From the NCBI GenBank assembly GCA_034336665.1, contig JAPFBE010000067.1, forward strand, positions 1 through 64,000: 64,000 bases of DNA. Reading direction: 5' to 3'. Positions 41,901 to 53,900 of this stretch are shown one piece after another. The position numbers and the translations under genes are program-made. The notes under the pieces are model-generated. The model saw only the letters and a program-made list of their open reading frames with translations. It had not been told where the DNA came from and did not search any database. How positions within the stretch are numbered: the stretch's first letter is position 1; each line of letters starts with the position of its first letter. This stretch comes from Luscinia megarhynchos. Its lineage: Eukaryota > Chordata > Aves > Passeriformes > Turdidae.

Positions 41901-44900
41901 AAGTGTGGCTGAGGAAGGTGAGGATGATGATAAGGAAGGTGAGGATGCTGAGGATGATGATAAGGAAGGTGAGGAAGGTGAGGAAGGTGCTGCTGAGGAA
42001 GAGGAGGCTGAGGAAGGCGCTGCTGCTGCTGCCCCACCTCGTAGAAGTTCTCCTCGGTGACGTCGAGCGGCGCGTTGAAGAAGTGCAGCACGTTGCTCGG
42101 GTGCTGGATGCGGTTCTTGGCCGCCTGCTCGGGCGTCGAGAAGCGATTGTTGCGCGAGCCCGAGAAATCCTTGTAGCTGCACGAGCCGTCCTCGAGGCCA
42201 TAGGACTGGCCAGGCATGATGGCGTGCTGCTTAGAGACACTGGGAGAGGAAAAAAATATCAGAAACCCAAAAAAATCCAAAAATCTATCCTAAAATCCAC
42301 CCCAAATCCTTTTTTAGAAGGCACGAGCCGCCCTCGAGCCCGCAGGGACTGCCCTGGCATGATGGCTGTGCTGCTTGGAGACACTGAGAGAGGAAAAAAA
42401 TATCAGAAACCCCAAAAAATCCAAAAATCTATCCTAAAATCCATCCCAAATCCTTGTAGCTGCACGAGCGGCCCTCAGAGCCCGCATTTGACTGCCCTGG
42501 CATGATGGCGTGTTGTTTGGAGACACTGAGAGAGGAAAAAAATATCAGAAACCCCAAAAAATCCAGCCCAAATCTATCCAAAAATCCATCCTAAAAATCC
42601 AAGCATCCCAAATCCTTGCAGCTGCACGAGCCGTCCTCGAGCCCGTACGACTGCCCTGGCATGATGGCGTGTTGTTTGGAGACACTGGGAGAGGAAAAAA
42701 ATATTATAAACCCCAAAAAAATCCAAAAATCCATCCTAAAATCCGTTCTAAAATCCATCCAAAAATCTATCCTAAATCCATCCTAAAATCCATCCTAAAT
42801 CCATCCTAAAATCCATCCCAAATCCTTGTAGCTGCACGAGCCGTCCTCCAGCCCGTAGGACTGCCCTGGCATGATGCTGTGCTGCTTAGAGACACTGGGA
42901 GAGGAAAAAAGGATTATAAACCCCAAAATCCAGCCCAAATCTATCCAAAAATCCATCCCAAAATCCACCCCAAATCCTTGTAGCTGCACGAGCCGTCCTC
43001 GAGCCCGTACGACTGCCCTGGCATGATGCTGTGCTGCTTAGAGACACTGGGAGAGGAAAAAAGGATTATAAACCCCAAAAAAATCCAAAAATCCATCCTA
43101 AAATCCATCCAAAACTCCATTCTAAAATCCATCCTAAAATCCATCCAAAAATCCATCCTAAATCCATTCTAAATCCATCCTAAAATCCACCCCAAATCCT
43201 TGTAGCTGCACGAGCCGTCCTCCAGCCCGTAGGACTGGCCAGGCATGATGGCGTGCTGCTTGGAGACACTGAGAGAGGAAAAAAATATTATAAACCCCAA
43301 ATCTATCCAAAAATCCATCCTAAAATCCGTTCTAAAATCCATCCAAAAATCTATCCTAAATCCATCCTAAAATCCATCCTAAAATCCACCCCAAATCCTT
43401 GTAGCTGCACGAGCCGTCCTCGAGGCCATAGGACTGCCCTGGCATGATGGCGTGTTGTTTGGAGACACTGGGAGAGGAAATAAACCATCAGAGAAACCCA
43501 AAATCCACCCAAAATCCATCCTAAATCCATCCCAAAATCCATCCCAAATCCCTGTAGGACTGCCCTGCATGGTGCTGTGCTGCTTGGAGACACTGAGAGA
43601 GGAAAAAGATATTATAAATCCCAAAAAATCCAAAAATCCATCCTAAAATCCATCCAGAATCCATCCTAAAATCCATCCTAAAATCCATCTTAAATCCATT
43701 CTAAATCCATCCTAAATCCATCCTAAAATCCAAAAATCCATCCTAAAATCCATCCCAAATCCTTGTAGCTGCACGAGCCGTCCTCGAGCCCGTAGGACTG
43801 CCCTGGCATGATGGCGTGCTGCTTGGAGACACTGGGAGAGGAAAAAGATATTATAAATCCCAAAAAATCCAAAAATCCATCCTAAATCCATTCTAAAATC
43901 CATCCAAAAATCCATCCTAAATCCATCCTAAAATCCATCCTAAAATCCATCCTAAATCCATTCTAAAATCCATCCCAAATCCTTGTAGCTGCACGAGCCG
44001 TCCTCCAGCCCATAGGAGACACTAAATGGGAAAAAAAATCTCAAAAAACCCAAAATCCATCCCAAATCCATCCTAAAATCCATCCAAAAATCCATTCTAA
44101 AATCCATCAAAAATCCCTGTATGACTGCCCTGGCATGATGCTGTGCTGCTTAGAGACACTAAAATGGAAAAAAATATTATAAACCCCAAAAAATCCAAAA
44201 ATCCATCCTAAAATCCATCCAAAAATCCATCCCAAATCCATCCCAAATCCATCCTAAAATCCACCCAAAATCCCTGTATGACTGTCCAGGCATGGTGCTG
44301 TGCTGCTTGGAGACACTGGGAGACGAAATAAACCATCAGAGAAACCCAAAATCCACCCAAAATCAATCCTAAAATCTCTGTACGACGGCCCTGGCATGAT
44401 GGTGTGTTAGTTACAGACAGTAAAATTGAAAAAAAATATCAGAGAAATAAAAAAAAACCAAAATTCCACCCCAAAAACCTGCCCCAAATCTCCCTCCCAG
44501 ACCCACCAGACATTGAGTTTCTGGCCGAACATGAAGTTGTTGATCAGGTGGGTGATGGCTCAGGTGTGCCCCAAAACCCCAAATTCCACCCCAAAATCCC
44601 AAATTCCACCCCAAAAATCCCAAATTCCACCCCAAAAATCCCAAATTCCACCCCAACACCCCAAATTTCCCTCCCCAGACCCACCAGACGTTGAGTTTCT
44701 GGCCGAACATGAAGTTGTTGTTCAGGTGGGTGATGGCTCAGGTGAGCCAGGTGTGCCCCCAAAAATCCCAAATTCCACCCCAAAACCCCAAATTCCACCC
44801 CAAAATCCCAAATTTCCCCCCCAGACCCACCAGACGTTCAGTTTCTGGCCGAACATGAAGTTGTTGTTCAGGTGGGTGATGGCTCAGGTGTGCCAGGTGT

Positions 44901-47900
44901 GCCCCAAAAATCCCAAATTCCACCCCAAAAATCCCAAATTCCACCCCAAAATCCCAAATTTCCCCCCCAGACCCACCAGACGTTGAGTTTCTGGCCGAAC
45001 ATGAAGTTGTTGTTCAGGTGGGTGATCGCTCTGTCCACGGCGTAACCGTCGGCCATCTCCACCATGGCTGCACCTGGCTTGCTCTTCATGAACTTCACCT
45101 GTGCAGGTGAGACAGGTGAGACACTGAGACAGGTGAGGAGCACCTGAGGGGACACCTGGGACAGGTGAGACAGTGAGACAGGTGAGGGGACAGCTGGGAC
45201 AGGGGACAGACACATCACAGGAACCCCAAACTGCCTCCCCTGGCTGGTTTCAGATGAACTTCACCTGCACAGGTGGGACAGGTGAGACAGGTGAGGGACA
45301 GGGACAGGTGATACAGGTGAGGGACACCTGAGGGGACACCTGGGAAAGGTGAGGGACAGGGACAGGTGAGGGACACCTGAGGGGACAGCTGGGACAGGGG
45401 ACAGACACCTGACAGGAACCCCAGAGTGTCCCCAGGCTGGCTCTGCATGAACTTCACCTGCACAGGTGGGACAGGTGAGGGACAGGGACAGGTGAGACAG
45501 GGACAGGTGAGACAGGTGAGACAGGGACAGGTGAGACAGGTGAGACAGTGAGACAGGTGAGGGGACAGCTGGGACAGGGGACAGACACATCACAGGAACC
45601 CCAGAGTGTCCCCAGGCTGGCTCTGCATGAACTTCACCTGCACAGGTGGGACAGGTGAGACAGGGACAGGTGAGACAGGGACAGGTGAGACAGGGACAGG
45701 TGAGACAGAGACAGGGGAGACCAGAGACACCTGGGACAGGAACCCCCAAAGTGTCCCTGGGCTGGCTCTCTGCATGAACTTCACCTGCACAGGTGAGGGA
45801 ACAGGTGAGACAGGTGAGGGACACCTGGGGGGACACCTGGGACAGGTGAGGGACAGGTGAGACAGGGACAGGTGAGGGACAGAGACAGGAACCCCAAACA
45901 GCCTCCCCAGGCTGGTTTCTGCATGAACTTCACCTGCACATGTGGGACAGGTGAGGGACAGGGACAGGTGAGACAGGTGAGGGGACAGCTGGGACAGGGG
46001 ACAGACACCTCACAGGGACCCCAAACTGCCCCCCAGGCTGGCTCTGCATGGACTTCACCTGTGCAGGTGGGACAGGTGAGACAGGGACAGGTGAGACAGG
46101 GACAGGTGAGACAGGTGAGACAGTGAGACAGGTGAGGAACACCTGAGGGGACACCTGGGACAGGTGAGACAGTGAGACAGGTGGAGGGGACAGCTGGGAT
46201 AGGGGACAGACACCTGACAGGAACCCCAAAATCCAACCCCAGGACCCCCTCACCTTCTCCACGCTACATAGAGACAGAACACGCGTTGAACACACGGTCG
46301 CAGTTCATCCTGGCCTGGTCCAGCCCCCCAAAAAACCCCCCAGGACCCCCCAAATCTCCCAAAATCCAACCCCAGGACCCCCCTAAATTCCCCCAGGACC
46401 CCCCCACCTTCTCCACGTTGCCATAGAGACAGAAGACGTTGAACACCCTGTTGCAGCTCATCTTGGCCTGGTCCAGCCCCCCCAAAATCCCCCCCCAAAC
46501 CCCACTGAGAACACCCCAGGACCCCCTAAATCCCCCCAGGACCCCCCAAAATCCAACCCCAGGACCCCCCTCACCTTCTCCACGCTGCCATAGAGACAGA
46601 ACACGTTGAACACCCTGTCGCAGTTCATCCTGGCCTGGTCCAGCCCCCCAAAAATCATCCCCCTAAAACCCCCTAGTGACCCCCTTAAACCCCACTGAGG
46701 ACCCTCCCAGGACCCCCCCAAAATCCAACCCCCAGGACCCCTCCCCACCTTCTCCACGTTGCCATAGAGACAGAAGACGTTGAACACCCTGTCGCAGTTC
46801 ATCTTGGCCTGGTCCAGCCCGTACACCATCAGCACGGGCGAAGTCGGGCGAAGTGGCTGTAGTCGGGGGCGGGGCGGGGCGGGGGCGGTGCCCGTACTGC
46901 GGCCCGTAGCGCCCCGGGCTCCCCGCCGGTGCCCCCGCCCCCACCGGGGGAGGGCCCAGCCGCCGCCCCTCGTAGTGCTGGGGAGGGGGCCCGTAGCCCT
47001 CGTCGTGGTAGTGCCCGTGGTAGTGGCCGCCGTGGGGGCACGCTTGGGGGAAAAGGTGAGAGACCCCCCAAAAACACCCTGAGACCCCCCAGAAACCCCC
47101 CAAATCCTGACAGACCCCAGGGACCCCCCAAATCCTGACTGGGGGAGGGGCCACAGCCCCTGTCGTGATAGTGGCCGCATGGGGGCTGCCTGGGGGAAAA
47201 AGGGGTGAGAGACCCCCCAAAAACACCCTGAGACCCCCCAAATACTGACAGACCCCCTGGAGACCCCCAAATCCTGACAGACCCCCAGGGACCCCCCCCA
47301 AATCCTGACTGGGGAGGGCCACAGCCCCTGTTATGATAGTGGCCGTGGTAGTGGCCACGGTGGGGCTGCCTGGGGGACAGAGACCTTAGAGACCCCCAGA
47401 GACCCTCCCCCAAATACTGACAGACCCCCTGAGACTCGCGAGGGGGTCCCCAAATCCTGACAGCAAAGGGCACAGACCCCAAAGGGTGGGAGAGGAACCC
47501 CCCAAATCCCTCCAAACCCCCCAAATCCCTCCCCAATCCCCCCAAACCACCCCCCAAATCAACTCCAAACCCCCCAAAATCCCCCCTCAAATCCCCCCAA
47601 AATCCTTCCAACCAAAATCCCTCCAAACTCCCCCTACCTCTAGCCCCTCTAAATCCCCTCCAAACCCCCCAATTTCCCCAACCCCCCAAATTCCCTCCAA
47701 ATCCCCCCAAAATCCCTCCAAATTCCCCCCAAATTCCCCCAAAAGCTCAAATCCCCCAAATCCCTCCCCCAAACCCCCCACCTAGCCCCCCCACCCCCCA
47801 GCCCCCCAGCTCTCACCATACTCTGCAGGGTGATCCCCCAGCAGGGGCGGCTGCCGCTGCCGCTTGTTGGGGTTCCCGCCCGGCTCTCCTGCAAATTTGG

Positions 47901-50900
47901 GGAATTTTGGGGAATTTTTTGGGAATTTTGGGGGGTGGGGGACACGCCCAGCTCAGATTGGGGGGTGGGGAAGGGGCTGTGACTCGCCAAACCTCTCCCC
48001 TCCTCCCCCAAAATGGAAAATTTGGACAATTTTCTCCCCCCACCAAAAAAAATTAAATTTGGAGATTTTTGGGTGTTCATCCCCACCCAAAACCTCCTCA
48101 ATCCCCACCCCCAGATTATTAATGAATTAATCATTAATTAATTGTTAATTACTGGAGGGAGGGGTGAGGCAGCACCAAAACCAAAACCCAGATTTACCAA
48201 AACCCAAAATTCAGATTTTGTCAAAACTCAAGACCCAAATTTTGTCAAAACCCAAAATTCAGATTTTATCAAAACCCCAAACCCAAATTTTGTCAAAACC
48301 CAAAACTCCAAATTTTCTTAAAACCCAAACCCAGATTTTATCAAAACTAAAATCCAAATTTTATCAAAACCTCAAACCTCAGATTTTATCAAAACCCAAA
48401 TCCAGATTTTGTCAAAATCAAAATTCTGATTTTATCAAAACCCCAAAACCCAAATTTTATCAAAACTCCAAAACCCAAATCTTATCAAAACCCAAAATTC
48501 ATATTTTATCAAAACCCCAAACTCAGATTTGGGGGCTCAAAACCCAAAACCCAAATTTTATCAAAACCCCAAACCCAGATTTTGTAAAACCCAAAACCCC
48601 AAATTTTGTCAAAACCTCAAAACTCAAATTTTGTCCAATCCCAAAACCAAATTTTGTCAAAACCAAACCCCAAATTTTATCAAAACCCAAAATTCATATT
48701 TCATCAAAACCCAAACCCAGATTTAGGGGCTCAAACCCAAATCCAAATTTTATGAAAACCCAAACTCAGATTTTATCAAAACCCAAAATTCAGATTTTAT
48801 CAAAGCCCAAAACCCAAATTTTGTCAAAACTCAAATTTTATCAAAACTCCAAACCCAAATTTTGGGGTCTCAAACCCAGATTTTATCAAAACCCAAACCC
48901 AGATTTTACCAAAACCCCAAAACCCAAATTTTATCAAAACCCAAAATTCAGATTTTATCAAAACCCAAAATTCAGATATTATCAAAACCTAAACCCAGAT
49001 TTAGGGTCTCAAACCCAGATTTTACCAAAATCCCAAACCCCAAATTCTGGGGATTCACACCCAGATTTTATCAAACCCCAAACCCCAAATTTTGGGGTCT
49101 CAAACCCAAATTTTATCAAACCCCAAACCCAGATTTTACCAAAACCCCAAACCCCAAATTCTGGGGGCTCAAACTCAAATTTTGGGGCTCAAACCCAAAT
49201 TTTACCAAAACCCCAAACCCAAATTCTAGGGGCTCAAACCCAAATTTTGGGGCTCAAATCCCAAATTTTACCAAAACCCCAAAACCCAAATTTTGGGGCT
49301 CATTCCCAAATTTGGCGATTTTCGCTCAACTCCTCCTGGACAATTTTTCCACTTTCTGAATTCCATTTTTTTTTTGGTTTTTTTTTGGGTTAAAAGCCAC
49401 CAAAAGGAGGAGAAAAGAAGAAGGGGCTACTTACAGCTGCTGGGGGGGGGCAATAAAGTCCATTTTTGGCCCCAGAAATTTTTGGGGGCTCCTCTTACCC
49501 GCTGCCGTTCGAAGCTGCTCCCCAAGTGCACAGGCGGAGGGAGAGTCACCAAAACGCCCAAACGCCCCAAAATCGGGGCTCCCCCAGAGTCCCCCCCCTC
49601 CTGGGGGGTCTTGGAATTTTTCTTGGAATGTTCTGGAGTGTTCCTGGAATTTTTCTGGATTTTTTTCTGGAAGGTTCTGCAGAGTTCAGGGTGTTCGTGG
49701 TTTGAGTTTCTGGATTTTTTTGGGTTTTTTTGGGTGGTTCTGGAAGGAGAGGAAAAGCCTGTGTGGCTCTGAAGTGATGGAATTACTGAATAAAAGAGTT
49801 CCTGAAATTATTGATTTGTGTCCTGGAAGGGAAATAAAAGAGTGCCCAAAAAATTCTCTTGAATTGTGTCATGGAATTGAACAAGAAATTATTGATTTGT
49901 GTCCTGGAAAGGAAATAAGAGTTCCTGAAATCTGAATTTTGACATGGAAGGGAAATGGAAGAGTTCCTAAAAAAATTTCTGAATTGTGTCATGGAATTGA
50001 GAAAGAATTCCTGAAATTATTGATTTGTGTCCTGGAAGGGAAATAAGAGTTCCTGAAATCTGAATTTTTGAGATGGAATGGAAATAAAAGTTTCTGAAAT
50101 TATTGATTTGTGTCCTGGAAGGGAAATAAAAGAATTCCTAAAAAATCTCTTGAATTGTGTCATGGAATTGAGAAAGAATTCCTGAAATTATTGATCTGTG
50201 TTCTGGAATTGAACAAGAAATTATTGATTTGTGTCCTGGAAGGGAAATAAGAATTCCTGAAATTATTGATTTGTGTCCTGGAAGGAAAAAAGTTCCTGAA
50301 ATCCTGAATTCGTGTCATGGAAAAAGGAAAAAGAATTCCTGAAATTATTGATTTGTGTCCTGGAAGGGAAATAAAAGAATTTCTGAAATTATTGATTTGT
50401 GTCCTGGAAGGGAAATAAAAGAGTTCCTGAAATCTGAATTTTGTCATGGAATGGAAATAAGAGAGTTCCTAAAAAATCTCTTGATTTGTGTCATGGAATT
50501 GAGAAAGAATTCCTGAAATTATTGATCTGTGTTCTGGAATTGAACAAGAAATTATTGATTTGTGTCCTGGAAGGGAAATAAGAATTCCTGAAATTATTGA
50601 TTTGTGTCCTGGAAGGAAAAAAGTTCCTGAAATCCTGAATTCGTGTCAAGGAAAAAGAATTCCTGAAATTATTGATTTGTGTCCTGGAAGGGAAATAAAA
50701 GAATTTCTGAAATATCTGAGTTGTGTCATGGAATGGAAATAAGAGAGTTCCTAAAAAAAATCTCTGAATTGTGTCATGAAATTGAGAAAGAATTCCTGAA
50801 ATTATTGATTTGTGTCCTGGAAGGGAGAAGAGTTCCTGAAAATCTCTGAATTTTGTCATGGAATGGAAATAAAAGTTCCTGAAATTACTGATTTGTGTCT

Positions 50901-53900
50901 TGGAAGGGAAATAAAAGAGTTCCTAAAAAAATCTCTGAATTGTGTCATGGAATTGAGAAAGAATTCCTGAAATTATTGATTTGTGTCCTGGAAGGGAAAA
51001 AAAACAATTTCTGAAATTATTGATTTATGTCCTGGAAGGAAAAAAAGTTCCTGAAATCACTGAATTGCATCCTGGAAAGGAAAAAGAATTTCTGAAATTA
51101 TTGATTTGTGTCCTGGAAGGGAAATAAAAGAATTCCTAAAAAGTCTCTTGACTTGTGTCATAGGATTGAGAAAGAATTTCTGAAATTATTGATTTGCATC
51201 CTGGAAGGGAAATAAAAGAGTTCCTGAAATCTGAATTTTGTCATGGAATGGAAATAAAAGAGTTCCTAAAAAAATCTCTTGAATTGTGTCATGAAATTGA
51301 GAAATAATTCCTGAAATTCTTGGAATTGTGTCCTGGAAGGGAAATAAGAGTTCCTGAAATCTGAATTTTGTCATGGAATGGAAATAAGAGAGTTCCTAAA
51401 AAATCTCTGATTTGTGTCACGGAATTGAACAAGAAATTATTGATTTGTGTCCTGGAAGGGAAATAAAAGAATTTCTGAAATATTTGAGTTGTGTCATGGA
51501 AGGGAAATAAGAGTTCCTGAAATCTGAATTTTGTCATGGAATGGAAATAAGAGAGTTCCTAAAAAAAATCTGAATTTTGTCTTGGAATTGAGAAAGAATT
51601 TCTGAAATTATTGATTTGTGTCCTGGAAGGGAAATAAAAGAGTTCCTGAAATCTGAATTTTGACATGGAAGGGAAATAAAAGAGTTCCTAAAGAATCTCT
51701 GAATTGTGCCATGGAATTGAGAAAGAATTCCTGAAATTATTGATTTGTGTCCTGGAAGGGAAAGAGAAGAATTCCTGAAATCTGAATTTGTGTCCTAGCA
51801 GGGAAAAGAGTTCCTAGAAAAAAACTGGAGCTGGGTCTTGGAAGAGAAAGAAATTCTAAAAATGACCAAAAATGGTCCTGGAAGGGAAATAAAAGTTCCT
51901 AAATTCTGAATTTGTGTCCCAGCAGGGAAAAGAGTTCCTAGAATAAATCTGAAGTTGGATCTTGGAAGTGAAAGAAATTCCTAAAAATGACCAAAAATGG
52001 TCCTGGAAGGGAAAAAAATTCCTAAAAATGACCAAAAATGGTCTTGGAAAGGAAAGAAATTCTAAAAATGACCAAAACTGGCCCAGGAAATGTGAGGAAA
52101 TGGCTGAAATTGGACCCAAAATCAGGTCCTGGAAGGGAGAGAAATTCCTAAATGTCCTTGGGGTGTGTCCATGGTGCTGAAATTCTCAAAAAACCCCACC
52201 TGGAAAAGGGAGAATTCCAAGGAAATGCTGCTGGGTGTGTCCATGGTGCAGAATTCCTAAAAAACCTGAATTTTCCTTGGAGTGTTGATGGTGCAGAATT
52301 CCTAAAAAATCTGAATTTTCCTTGGGCTGTGTCCATGGTGCAGAATTCCTAAAAACCATCGGGTTTTTTGTGCATTGGAAATGAGAGAATTCCTAAAAAA
52401 ATCAGAATATTCCTGGAATGTTGGTAGTGCAGAATTCCTAAAAACCCACCAGGGCTGTGTCTTGGAAATGAGAGAATTCCTAAAATTCTCGTGGGTTGTG
52501 TCCATGGTGCAGAATTCCTAAAAAACCAGAATGTTCCCAGAGTGTGTCTTGCAATGTTCTCACCAGGATTTTGTGTCTTGGAAATGAGAGAATTCCTGAA
52601 AAATCAGAATATTCTTGGGTTGTGTCCTGGGCTGTGTCCATGGTGCAGAATTCCTAAAAAAACTGAATTTTCCTTGGAGTGTTGATGGTGCAGAATTCCC
52701 AAAACCAACCAGGGATTTTGTGCCTTGGAAATGAGAGAATTTCTAAAGAAATCAAATTTTTTTCTCATGTCTTGGAGTGTTGATGAAAATCCTAAAACCC
52801 ACCGGGTTTTTTCTGCCTTGGAACTGAGAGAATTCCTAAAAATCCCAAATCTTCGTGGATGTGTCCTGGGTTGTGTCCATGGTGCAGAATTCCTAAAAAA
52901 ACTCAAATTTTCCTTGGAGTGTTGATGGTGCAGAATTTCCAAAACCCACCAGGATTTTGTGCCTTGGAAGTGAGAGAGAATTCCCAGAATGTTCTTGGAG
53001 TGTGTCTTGGGTTGTGTCCGTGGTGCAGAATTCCTAAAAACCACCAGGATTTTTGTGCCTTGGAAATGAGAGAATTCCTAAAAAAACCCCAAATTTTCCT
53101 TGGGTTGTGTTGATGTTGCTGAAATCCTAAAATCCCCCACTGGGATTTTGTGCCTTGGAAATGAGAGAATTCCTAAAAAATCAGAATATTCTTGGAGTGT
53201 GTCCTGGGCTGTGTCCATGGTGCAGAATTCCTAAAAAAACCTGAATTTTCCTTGGAGTGTTGATGGTGCAGAATTCCTAAAAACCACCAGGGATTTTGTG
53301 CCTTGGAAGTGAGAGAGAATTCCCAGAATATTATTGGATTGTGTCTTGGAATGTTGATGGAATTCCTAAAATTCACCAGGTTTTTTGTGTCTTGGAAATG
53401 AGAGAATTCCTAAAATTCTCTTGGGTTGTGTCCATGGTGCAGAATTCCTAAAAAACCAGAATGTTCCCAGAGTGTGTCTTGCAATGTTCTCACCAGGATT
53501 TTGTGCCTTGGAAATGAGACAATTCCTGAAAAACCCAAATATTCTTGGGTTCTGTCCTGGGTTGTGTCCATGGTGCAGAATTCCTAAAACCCACCAGGGC
53601 TGTGTCTTGGAAATGAGAGAATTCCCAAAATATTCTTGGATTGTGTCTTGGAATGTTGATGGAATTCCTAAAATTCAACAGTTTTTTTGTGTCTTGGAAC
53701 TGAGAGAACTCCTGAAAAACCCAAATTTCCTTGGGCTGTGTCCTTGGTGCAGAATTCCTAAAACCCACCAGGGCTGTGTCTTGGAAGTGAGAGAGAATTC
53801 CCAGAATGTTCCGGGATTGTGTCTTGGAATGTTGCTGGAAATCCTAAAATTCAACAGTTTTTTTGTGTCTTGGAAATGAGAGAATTCCTGAAAATCAGAT

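Noticed and set aside
40286..42280. Plus-strand acidic (Glu/Asp) and minus-strand Ser/Pro/Leu frames, possible novel low-complexity protein
   Set aside because: Purine-rich intronic array between HNRNPL exons 10 and 11; frames are a by-product of composition.
44500..47042. Tandemly duplicated whole HNRNPL exons making extra RRMs
   Set aside because: Copies contain only one end of each exon with one splice site; no full exon is duplicated.
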